Below are positions 44,804 through 52,402 of a DNA stretch of 64,000 nt, one piece after another. Numbering within the stretch: the first letter of the stretch is position 1; every line of letters begins with the position of its first letter. Below the pieces are notes generated by a model. That model saw only the letters and a list, made by a program, of their open reading frames with translations. It had not been told where the DNA came from and did no database searches. Both the position numbers and the translations under genes were made by a program. The stretch spans positions 1 through 64,000 of the forward strand of contig NZ_JBBUTK010000001.1 in the NCBI RefSeq assembly GCF_039592695.1. Direction: 5' to 3'. The DNA is from Flagellimonas_A sp039592695. GTDB lineage: Bacteria > Bacteroidota > Bacteroidia > Flavobacteriales > Flavobacteriaceae.

Positions 44804-45659
44804 TAAGATTATTTATTTTCAATTTTTTCAAAGCCCCTTTCCACCGTAGTTTTCTGATAAATTTTCCTTCTTCTTTGGTCACAAAACGGGGTTCTTGCTT
44901 GAGCCATGCCCCCAAATAGGCAAATACCGCTTGCAGATACAATCTGGTGTTTTTGGCCTGCCAAGCCATTTTTAAGAGGGCGATTTTGGCCAAGGGCAAA
45001 TCGTAGCGCATTTTATAGAGCGCAATGCCCTTTGAGCGGTAATTCTTGGTGCTGTAACCATGCCCGGTCGGGCGCAGGTGCTTTACTTTTAATTGCGTAT
45101 CGGTCTTGACATGAAAATCATGGTATTGGGCCAAAAGTACATCAACGGTATCCCATCCCACACCTTCCCTGAGCCCTCCGATTTTATTGAAACACGCTTT
45201 GTGGTACAATTTGATGGGGCCGCGAACATGGCTTTTGTCCGCAATGTTTTCATAAATCCATTTTCCATTTTTCTTGATGTGTAGAAGGCCTGAACAAATA
45301 CCCAATTTCCAATCGCTTTGAAAATGGTTGCGCATTTGCTCAAAATAGTTGGGTGGAAGGATGATATCCGCATCAAACTTTCCTATCAAATCATATTCAG
45401 ATGCATGTTTCAAACCATGGTTAAAAGCTTTGACCACTTTGGCCCCTGGTCGGTGTTCGTCAAAACTGTTGTGTTTTAACACTTTTATCCATGAATGACT
45501 ATCGGCAAATTCGGAAGCAATTTGAAAAGTGTTGTCAGATGAGCTGTCATCAACAACGATGAGCTCATTCGGTGGTTGGATTTGGCTGACGAAGGAATCG
45601 AGACAATCCCGAAGGTATTGTTGTTCGTTGTGTGCGGGGATGATGATGCAAATATACAT
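44793..45659 (-). CDS. Family 2 glycosyltransferase
   Basis: 288 residues. GT-A fold: IIIPAHNEQQYLRDCLDSF at the N-terminus, VVDDSSSDNT near 35, and the metal-binding FDADIILP near 92. A C-terminal amphipathic region (LPLAKIALLKMAWQAK and AYLGAWLKQEPRF) suggests membrane association. It transfers a sugar from a nucleotide sugar to an unknown acceptor. Downstream of a methyltransferase and KAS III-like gene on the same strand, separated from them by a repeat cluster. Confidence 0.88.
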   Translation of the reverse strand: MYICIIIPAHNEQQYLRDCLDSFVSQIQPPNELIVVDDSSSDNTFQIASEFADSHSWIKVLKHNSFDEHRPGAKVVKAFNHGLKHASEYDLIGKFDADIILPPNYFEQMRNHFQSDWKLGICSGLLHIKKNGKWIYENIADKSHVRGPIKLYHKACFNKIGGLREGVGWDTVDVLLAQYHDFHVKTDTQLKVKHLRPTGHGYSTKNYRSKGIALYKMRYDLPLAKIALLKMAWQAKNTRLYLQAVFAYLGAWLKQEPRFVTKEEGKFIRKLRWKGALKKLKINNLNER

Positions 45660-45715
45660 TTGCTAAAATTCTTAATTTCATACTATAAATCCCAATAAAG
45701 AAATAAAATTCAACT

Positions 45716-45840
45716 CCTCCCCTTGGTTAAGGGGAGGTGGCATTGACCTGCTTTCGGCAGGGAAATGACGGAAGGGATTGTTGACCACCCACCCTGTCTA
45801 TAGCTTCGCTAAAGCCACCCCTCCCTGACTAGGGAGGGGG
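45716..45840. repeat. Composite intergenic repeat with two perfect hairpins
   Basis: CCTCCCCTT-GGTT-AAGGGGAGG (45716-45737) and CCCCTCCCT-GACT-AGGGAGGGG (45818-45839) bracket about 80 bases that contain further short palindromes such as TAGCTTCGCTA. Typical of dispersed GC-rich palindromic repeats in Flavobacteriaceae. No T tail, so not a conventional terminator. Confidence 0.65.
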
Positions 45841-45845
45841 AGCCA

Positions 45846-46370
45846 TCAACTTGTTCGCTCCGCATAAATAATATAATAGCGATTGGTAAAGTAACGGAGC
45901 AAAGGCCTTAGGCCAATTTTTTTGGTGGGATTGGTCCATTTCATCGAATCTTTGATTTCCCATCCCGCTTTTTCGAGCAGCCAATCAAATTGCCAATCTT
46001 CAAATTCATGGTAGTGCCTGTCCCAGGGGTCTGTTTTGCTCTTGTAAGCCGAAGCAAACCACAATCGTAACGGAATGCTGGCCACCAATTTATCAGCTTT
46101 TATTTCTTTCAATACATTGAAGGGGGCCACCAGATGCTCAAAAATCTCAAAAGCGGTGACGACCTCTGCACCTGAACCTTGAACGGAGCTGAAACCCACA
46201 TCCAAATCCTCACCAGAAGTGTTGGTAACAGTATACCCCTCTGATTTCATGATTTCTGAAAAGGGGTTTTCGACACCCAAATCAAGAATGGATTCATTGG
46301 TCGAGATGTGCTTTTTTAAAAAATCAAGGGTCAAGCGATAACGCTTATGGGGATATTTGCCTTCGTACAT
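45846..46370 (-). CDS. SAM-dependent methyltransferase (class I)
   Basis: 174 residues. Rossmann-type motif I SILDLGVENPFSEIMKSEG near 28-46 (the usual GxGxG is degenerate) and motif EVVTAFEIFEHLVAP near 70-84, where the acidic FEIFEH corresponds to the post-II region of small-molecule methyltransferases. A short, minimal member. Substrate unknown. Start at the ATG giving MYEGKYPHKR; a TTG three codons upstream is less likely. It follows the KAS III-like gene on minus, with an intergenic repeat rich in TTGGAATTTG words between them. Confidence 0.8.
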   Translation of the reverse strand: MYEGKYPHKRYRLTLDFLKKHISTNESILDLGVENPFSEIMKSEGYTVTNTSGEDLDVGFSSVQGSGAEVVTAFEIFEHLVAPFNVLKEIKADKLVASIPLRLWFASAYKSKTDPWDRHYHEFEDWQFDWLLEKAGWEIKDSMKWTNPTKKIGLRPLLRYFTNRYYIIYAERTS

Positions 46371-46466
46371 AGGTGCCAAATTCCAAAAAACAAATTACAA
46401 ATTCCAATATTTAGCGAATAAATCTACTTAAGAGGACTTTGGAATTTGATATTTGGAATTTTAGTA

Positions 46467-47525
46467 TCATACTTGATACACAATGGCATTGATGTTCATG
46501 CCCGCGCCGACGCTGGCAAAGATGACCACATCCTCTTTTTTTAATGAATGTTCGGGCAATTCGCCCTTTCTCACCTGATCTAACAATGTTGGAATCGTGG
46601 CCACAGAATTGTTACCCATGGTATCGATGATCATCGGCATGATGTCAGATGGCATTTCCATTCCATAAAGACCATAAAAACGTGATACAATGGCCTCGTC
46701 CATTTTTTCGTTGGCTTGATGAATAAAGATTTTCTTGACCCTTTCAATGGGCACGCCACTTTTATCAAGGCAATCTTTCATGGCTTTGGGAACATGGGTG
46801 CAGGCAAACTCGTAGATTTTTCTGCCATGCATTTTGATGTATCGGGTATTGGTGCAACCCTCTTGATCATTGGTCTTGTCAAAATAGAGATAATAGGCTT
46901 CCCCATTGGCGTGCGTGGCGGTAATATGCGATAGTATTTCGCCATTGTTTTCTTGGGCTTCAATGACAGCGGCACCCGCGCCATCGGAATAGATCATACT
47001 ATCCCTGTCATGCTCATCAACTACTCGAGATAAGGTTTCACCGCCAATCACCAAACATTTCTTGGCGATACCGCTTTTGATAAAGGCATGGGCCTGAATG
47101 ACACCTTCGAGCCAACCGGGGCAACCAAAAAGCATGTCGTAGGCCACACATCCCGTATTTTTGATGCCCAATTTGTGCTTTACCCTTGTGGCCAGACTGG
47201 GCAGGGTATCGCCTTGGATTTTTCCATGGGAAACGTCACCAAAATTGTGCGCGAAGATGATATAGTCCAATGACTCTTTATCAATTTTGGCATCAACTAT
47301 GGCACGCTCTGCGGCTAAGTGCCCAAGATCTGAAGTATTGAATTCTGGCTTGGCATAGCGGCGTTCTTGAATACCGGTGATAGTTTTGAATTTTTCAATG
47401 ATGACATCATTTTGATATTCAAAGGACGACCCATCCACTTCAAAAAAATTATGTTCTAAAAAGTCTTCGTTTTTTGTGATTAAAGAGGGAATGTAACTGC
47501 CTGTTCCGGTAATACCGATTCTCAT
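46467..47525 (-). CDS. 3-oxoacyl-ACP synthase III-like condensing enzyme
   Basis: 352 residues, thiolase fold. Catalytic triad of FabH-type enzymes: C135 (MLFGCPGWLEG), H269 (IFIHQANEK) and N305/306 (MGNNSVAT), with the C-terminal GAGMNINAIVY. The region around the active site differs from house-keeping FabH (GCPG instead of ACSG/ACAG), so it probably uses an unusual acyl starter. Its neighbours are a methyltransferase and a glycosyltransferase rather than fatty-acid genes, which suggests a specialised lipid product. That is inference. A 12-bp palindrome lies just upstream of the start. Confidence 0.88.
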   Translation of the reverse strand: MRIGITGTGSYIPSLITKNEDFLEHNFFEVDGSSFEYQNDVIIEKFKTITGIQERRYAKPEFNTSDLGHLAAERAIVDAKIDKESLDYIIFAHNFGDVSHGKIQGDTLPSLATRVKHKLGIKNTGCVAYDMLFGCPGWLEGVIQAHAFIKSGIAKKCLVIGGETLSRVVDEHDRDSMIYSDGAGAAVIEAQENNGEILSHITATHANGEAYYLYFDKTNDQEGCTNTRYIKMHGRKIYEFACTHVPKAMKDCLDKSGVPIERVKKIFIHQANEKMDEAIVSRFYGLYGMEMPSDIMPMIIDTMGNNSVATIPTLLDQVRKGELPEHSLKKEDVVIFASVGAGMNINAIVYQV

Positions 47526-47534
47526 AACGGTTAT

Positions 47535-47546
47535 CTTAACGTTAAG
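47535..47546. promoter_or_regulatory. 12-bp palindrome upstream of the KAS III-like gene
   Basis: CTTAACGTTAAG is a perfect palindrome centred 15 bases upstream of the start codon at 47525. Position and symmetry fit an operator or a chance AT-rich palindrome. Confidence 0.3.
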
Positions 47547-47692
47547 CTAATATAAAACGAATGGATCCAAATACTATGCTCGCATACTATATTGTACGAT
47601 ACTCAATATGGCTTTTTTAATTTCCACGTTATTGCCGTTTTTGTGGGAAAATTTTTTAAAAAAGCTTTTCAAACGCTATGAACACTGATGTT

Positions 47693-50536
47693 TCATGCCT
47701 CTGCATACGCTTCAATAGGGGCACAGGTACAAACCAAATTACGGTCGCCAAAGGCTTCGTCAGTTCTGCGTACGGTAGGCCAAAACTTATTTTCTGCTAC
47801 ATAAGGCAGCGGAAAAGCGGCTTTTTCCCTGCTATAGCTGAAAGGCCATTCATCTGCGGTGACCATGGCCAATGTATGCGGCGCATTTTTGAGCACACTG
47901 TTGTCTGATTCGTCGATTTCTTCACGAATTGCTAGCATGGCATCGCAGAAACGGTCCAACTCGGCCAAACTCTCACTTTCAGTGGGTTCAATCATCATGG
48001 TGCCCGCCACGGGAAATGATACCGTCGGTGCGTGAAAACCATAATCCATCAAGCGTTTGGCAATATCGGTCACCTCGATACCATACGCCTTGAACGGCCG
48101 GCAATCAATGATCATTTCATGTGCTGCCCTACCTTTTTCACCAGTGTAGAGCACATCGTATTTGCCGTTCAGTCTTTCTTTGATATAGTTGGCATTCAAA
48201 ATGGCATACTTTGTGGCGTCGGCCACTCCTTGAGCACCCAACATTTTGATGTATCCATAAGAAATCAAACATACCAAGGCACTACCCCAAGGGGCAGATG
48301 AAATCGCTGTAATCCCCTCACCACCACCAGTCTCTATTACGGGATTGCTTGGTAAAAAGGGTTTCAACTGTTCCGCGACGCAGATAGGCCCCACACCAGG
48401 CCCACCACCACCATGTGGGATGGAGAACGTCTTGTGCAGATTCAGATGGCATACGTCGGCACCAATGGTCGCAGGATTGGTCAATCCGACCTGTGCGTTC
48501 ATGTTGGCCCCATCCATATATACCTGACCACCGTTATCATGGATCAGTTTTGTGATGTAACGAATGGAGGATTCAAATACCCCATGCGTTGAAGGGTATG
48601 TGACCATCAGAGCTGCCAGGTTTTCAGAGTGGTGGTTTACTTTCTCTTCGAGGTCAGCAACATCAATGTTGCCACGCTCATCGGTTTTGGTGACCACCAC
48701 TTTCATACCGGCCATGACCGCTGAAGCAGGATTAGTTCCGTGGGCCGAAGCGGGAATGATACAAATGTTTCGATGCCCCTCACCTCTTGATTCATGATAG
48801 GCCCGAATGGTCATCAAACCGGCATACTCGCCTTGGGCCCCAGAATTGGGTTGTAACGAAGTGGCGGCAAAGCCAGTAATTTCATTGAGCTGTGATTCCA
48901 ATTCTTTGAGCATCATTTGATACCCCTCAGCTTGGTCAATTGGTGCAAAAGGATGGATGTTGCCCCAGTTGCCCCAGCTCAAAGGCAACATTTCAGAGGC
49001 CGCGTTGAGTTTCATGGTGCAGCTTCCCAAAGAAATCATAGAATGGTTCAATGCCAAATCTTTGCGTTCCAACTTTTTGATGTACCGCATCAATTCGGTT
49101 TCAGAATGGTACGAATTAAAGACTTCATGCTCCAGAAAATCAGATCGGCGCGCGTACGGTTCAGAGATGACCGTTTCAAGTTCAGAAAGGTCAATTTCAA
49201 AATCTGAGGTATAACCGACCACTTTTGAGAAACACTTCATGATGGCCAACAAATCTTCAAAACTTGTTGCCTCATTCAGTGAAATCGTGACGGTGTCTTT
49301 GGCGGTGTAATTAAAATTGATTTCTAAGGATTCAGCCGATTCTTTAAGCTTGGCCAGGTTGCCTACGTTCACTTCCAAGGTGTCGAAATAGACATCGTTT
49401 TGCTGTTGGATACCCGCTTTTTTAAAGAAGTTGTTAAGCAGTCTGGTCTTATTGTGAATGCTGTTTGCGATGAACCGTAACCCCTCTGGGCCATGGTACA
49501 CAGCGTACATTCCTGCCATTACCGCCAAAAGTACCTGTGCCGTGCAGATGTTCGAGGTCGCTTTGTCTCTTTTAATGTGTTGTTCACGGGTCTGAAGCGC
49601 CATCCGCAGTGCCTCGTTGCCATCCGTGTCTTTGGTCTTACCGATGATACGTCCGGGGATGTTGCGTTTATAGGCTTCCTTCGTTGCGAAAAAGGCAGCA
49701 TGTGGGCCTCCATAACCCAACGGAATGCCCAAACGCTGTGTCGTGCCCACAACTACGTCTGCGCCCCATTCCCCAGGTGGAGTGAGAAGTACTAAACTCA
49801 TGATATCAGCAGCAACCGCTACTTTGATGTCATGTTCTTGTGCTTTTTCAACAAAACCGGAATAATCATGTATTTGACCATGTTTTCCGGGATATTGCAG
49901 TAAAGCTCCATAGAAATCATCCGAAAGATCAAAATCCTTATGATTTCCTATTACCAACTCAATACCTATCGGGGTTGAACGTGTCTCCAATAAACTCAAG
50001 GTCTGTGGCAACACTTCCTCAGAAACAAAAAACCTGACGACCTCGTCTTTCTTTTGTTGACGCGAGCGCACATCAAAAAGCATGGTCATGGCCTCGGCAG
50101 CTGCTGTGCTTTCATCGAGCAGTGAGGCATTGGCAATCTCCATACCGGTAAGGTCACAGACCATGGTCTGAAAATTAAGAAGTGCCTCTAAGCGCCCTTG
50201 GGCAATCTCTGCTTGATAAGGGGTGTAGGCTGTGTACCAGCCCGGATTCTCAAGAATATTGCGTTTGATGACCGATGGCGTCAGACTTTCATGATAGCCC
50301 AACCCAATGTATGATTTGAAGACCTTGTTTTTTTCTCCCAACTTCTGAACATGCGATAAAAATTCGTGTTCGCTGATGGCGTTGGGCAAATCTAAAGGGT
50401 TTTTCAACAAAATGTCATCGGGAATGGTCTCTTGAATCAACTGTTCCATCGAATCAACACCGATGGTCGTAAACATTGTTGAAAGGTCTCTTTCAGTGAT
50501 GCCAATGTGGCGAAGGGCAAAAGATTCGGTATTCAT
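47693..50536 (-). CDS. gcvP: Glycine dehydrogenase (decarboxylating), glycine cleavage P-protein
   Basis: 947 residues, the fused N+C form. N-terminal half starts FALRHIGITERDLSTMF; the C-terminal half holds the PLP lysine in LHKTFSIPHGGGGPG near residue 701. It decarboxylates glycine and transfers the aminomethyl group to the lipoyl H-protein. Probably transcribed alone; the KAS III-like gene is 167 bp downstream. No glycine riboswitch-like structure is visible in the 121-bp upstream gap. Confidence 0.97.
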   Translation of the reverse strand: MNTESFALRHIGITERDLSTMFTTIGVDSMEQLIQETIPDDILLKNPLDLPNAISEHEFLSHVQKLGEKNKVFKSYIGLGYHESLTPSVIKRNILENPGWYTAYTPYQAEIAQGRLEALLNFQTMVCDLTGMEIANASLLDESTAAAEAMTMLFDVRSRQQKKDEVVRFFVSEEVLPQTLSLLETRSTPIGIELVIGNHKDFDLSDDFYGALLQYPGKHGQIHDYSGFVEKAQEHDIKVAVAADIMSLVLLTPPGEWGADVVVGTTQRLGIPLGYGGPHAAFFATKEAYKRNIPGRIIGKTKDTDGNEALRMALQTREQHIKRDKATSNICTAQVLLAVMAGMYAVYHGPEGLRFIANSIHNKTRLLNNFFKKAGIQQQNDVYFDTLEVNVGNLAKLKESAESLEINFNYTAKDTVTISLNEATSFEDLLAIMKCFSKVVGYTSDFEIDLSELETVISEPYARRSDFLEHEVFNSYHSETELMRYIKKLERKDLALNHSMISLGSCTMKLNAASEMLPLSWGNWGNIHPFAPIDQAEGYQMMLKELESQLNEITGFAATSLQPNSGAQGEYAGLMTIRAYHESRGEGHRNICIIPASAHGTNPASAVMAGMKVVVTKTDERGNIDVADLEEKVNHHSENLAALMVTYPSTHGVFESSIRYITKLIHDNGGQVYMDGANMNAQVGLTNPATIGADVCHLNLHKTFSIPHGGGGPGVGPICVAEQLKPFLPSNPVIETGGGEGITAISSAPWGSALVCLISYGYIKMLGAQGVADATKYAILNANYIKERLNGKYDVLYTGEKGRAAHEMIIDCRPFKAYGIEVTDIAKRLMDYGFHAPTVSFPVAGTMMIEPTESESLAELDRFCDAMLAIREEIDESDNSVLKNAPHTLAMVTADEWPFSYSREKAAFPLPYVAENKFWPTVRRTDEAFGDRNLVCTCAPIEAYAEA

Positions 50537-50556
50537 AAGCTATCAATAAAGTGCAC

Positions 50557-50564
50557 AAAATTAA
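50557..50564 (-). promoter_or_regulatory. -7 promoter element of gcvP
   Basis: On minus the sequence reads TAATTTTG, matching TAnnTTTG, 20 bases before the gcvP ATG. Confidence 0.45.
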
Positions 50565-50657
50565 CGATTAATTTGCTGAAAAATGGCACCTTTGAAGATG
50601 GTCAAATCCAAAGTTTTCAACCGAGATTTAACCTATTGCAATTTAGTGCTCGGATAG

Positions 50658-51470
50658 ATGCGGGGGTTAAAATCCATTTTTGATTTTTATTTGGATGCCA
50701 GTATCCATGTAGCTCTGGCAGTGGTATCGTTATATGCCGTTACGGTTGAACTTTCTCAACTGAATTACAATGGTTATCTGATGGCATTCATTGGTTTCAG
50801 CACCATTGTTTGTTACAACTTCGTGAAGTATGGGGTAGAGGCTGAAAAATATTTGATTGTCTCCAACAGCTACCACAGAATTATACAGGTTTTCAGTTTT
50901 CTCTGCTTTTTGCCGATTATCTATTGTGGATGGCACCTTGATATGCCCATTTGGGCAGCAATCGTTATTTTGACATTGCTTTCTGGCGTGTATGCGTTGC
51001 CCGTTTTGCCCCAAGCAAAAAATCTTCGCTCTCTAGGAATTTTAAAAATTTTTATTGTGGCTTTGGTCTGGATGGGATTTACCGTCATTCTACCGATAAT
51101 GGATAATAAGATTCCATTCACTTGGGATGTTTTTATTGTTAGCCTACAACGCTTTTTATTGGTCTTGGCATTGATATTGCCCTTTGAGATACGGGATATG
51201 AAGTTTGATGCCCCCCAGGTTCGAACGATACCGCAAAGATTGGGGTTGGAAAAGACAAAGCGAATAGGCTATACCGTATTGCTGCTCTTTTTCGGATTTA
51301 CTTTTCTAAAGGATGAAATAGGCACAGTGGAAATTGTCACCCGATTTTTGGTAATGGTGACCGTTGTTTTTTTACTCAAATACACAAAGGAAAAACAGTC
51401 AAGATACTTTGCCTCATTCTGGGTAGAGGCCGTTCCCATTTTTTGGTGGCTGCTCCTACAGGTTTTATAA
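50658..51470 (+). CDS. Divergent UbiA-like polytopic membrane protein
   Basis: 270 residues with about eight hydrophobic segments. Two elements recall UbiA prenyltransferases: NFVKYGVEAEKY near 54-65, where the first Asp-rich motif would be, and ILPFEIRDMKFDAPQVRTIPQRLG near 174-197, with the second motif as RDMKFD. The first motif lacks the usual NDxxD aspartates. Enzymatic activity is therefore uncertain and the protein may be a degenerate family member. Divergent from gcvP; its stop is 8 bp from the convergent anti-sigma-like gene. Confidence 0.65.
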   Translation: MRGLKSIFDFYLDASIHVALAVVSLYAVTVELSQLNYNGYLMAFIGFSTIVCYNFVKYGVEAEKYLIVSNSYHRIIQVFSFLCFLPIIYCGWHLDMPIWAAIVILTLLSGVYALPVLPQAKNLRSLGILKIFIVALVWMGFTVILPIMDNKIPFTWDVFIVSLQRFLLVLALILPFEIRDMKFDAPQVRTIPQRLGLEKTKRIGYTVLLLFFGFTFLKDEIGTVEIVTRFLVMVTVVFLLKYTKEKQSRYFASFWVEAVPIFWWLLLQVL

Positions 51471-51478
51471 TCAAGGTC

Positions 51479-51709
51479 TTATTTTTTTTTCTCAAGGCTC
51501 TTTTTCATGATTTCTTTTTCCCTTTCAGAAAGGGAGTGTAGCTCTGCCTTTTGGCACAGAGAAGTCAATTGTGTGTTCTTTTTGGTAAAACGCGCGCAGT
51601 TCTTACAAATGAACAAATGAAGTCTTAGCTTCATTTTCTCCCAAAAAGAAGCCTCTTCATATTGGGATTTGTTGCAAATTATTGACGCTTCGTCACAAGA
51701 TATCATCAT
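51479..51709 (-). CDS. Small zinc-finger-type protein, probable anti-sigma factor
   Basis: 76 residues, no membrane segment. The arrangement H-x3-C-x2-C in RLHLFICKNC with an upstream Cys (MISCDEASIIC) fits the ZAS zinc anti-sigma motif, and the C-terminus is a charged helix. It begins two bases after the stop of the ECF sigma gene (TAGTTATGATG), the usual sigma/anti-sigma order. Being soluble and short, it would be a cytoplasmic redox or metal-sensing partner. Two ATG codons in a row; the first is used. Confidence 0.7.
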   Translation of the reverse strand: MMISCDEASIICNKSQYEEASFWEKMKLRLHLFICKNCARFTKKNTQLTSLCQKAELHSLSEREKEIMKKSLEKKK

Positions 51710-51711
51710 AA

Positions 51712-52266
51712 CTAAAACCAACTTTGATTCAAACAACCCATCAAGGCGGTTCGTGCCCTATGAATCATTACCCAAAGGTTTGACGGATTAATGCCCAATT
51801 CATTACAAATGTCTTCGGTGCTCATGCCCTGAATGGTTTTCATGTTAAAGACCAGCGATTGTTTCTTGGGCAATTTTGAGATACAATCTTGTATGGCCAT
51901 GCCCAGTTCCTCATTTTCTATGGCACCATCACCGCCTTGGTTAAAAGGGTCAGCCACACGCTCTTCTAACCAATCACCTTCTGCATCATCATGGTTGCTG
52001 TAGCTCATCTTGACTTCGGCCTTGCCTTTTTTTGAGTTGATTTTGCGATAATGGTCAATGACCTTTCTTTTGAGTATGGCAATGAGCCACGTACGTTCAG
52101 CGGCATCGCCTTTAAAGTTCTCAGCAGATTTCAATCCTGCAAAAAAAGTCTCTTGCACCAAATCTTTGGCAATCTCGGCATCGCTCACACGGGCAACTGC
52201 ATAGTTAAAAAGGTAGTCGGCGTATTGGTCGACCCAAGTTTCAGGATGTAGCTCGTGTGCGGGCAT
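51712..52266 (-). CDS. RNA polymerase ECF-type sigma factor
   Basis: 184 residues. Sigma region 2 (DYLFNYAVARVSDAEIAKDLVQETFFAGL and ERTWLIAILKRKVIDHYRK, about 15-75, quoted in parts) and region 4 with HTH (LPKKQSLVFNMKTIQGMSTEDICNELGI, about 130-165). A linker of about 45 residues between them is longer than average and acidic. The frame is open seven codons upstream with a TTG, but the -7 core TAATTTTG (52292-52285) overlaps that extension, so MPAHELHPE at 52266 is preferred. Followed by its likely anti-sigma partner. Confidence 0.9.
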   Translation of the reverse strand: MPAHELHPETWVDQYADYLFNYAVARVSDAEIAKDLVQETFFAGLKSAENFKGDAAERTWLIAILKRKVIDHYRKINSKKGKAEVKMSYSNHDDAEGDWLEERVADPFNQGGDGAIENEELGMAIQDCISKLPKKQSLVFNMKTIQGMSTEDICNELGINPSNLWVMIHRARTALMGCLNQSWF

Positions 52267-52284
52267 TTGTCGGTTAACAAGTCT

Positions 52285-52292
52285 CAAAATTA
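52285..52292 (-). promoter_or_regulatory. -7 promoter element of the ECF sigma operon
   Basis: TAATTTTG on minus, 18 bases before the chosen ATG. No clear -33 box at 19-21 bases. Confidence 0.4.
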
Positions 52293-52402
52293 CGGTTTTT
52301 AGTTCATGATTTCTGTACGCAACAAAGAACCCCTTGAAATATCACAAAATGATTGCAAACCAATACTTTGGGGAAATGTTAACAAAATACAATATCAATG
52401 AC

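Noticed and set aside
50537..50657. Possible glycine riboswitch upstream of gcvP
   Set aside because: The gap is 121 bp shared with a divergent gene, and a -7 core 20 bases before the start leaves no room for an aptamer.
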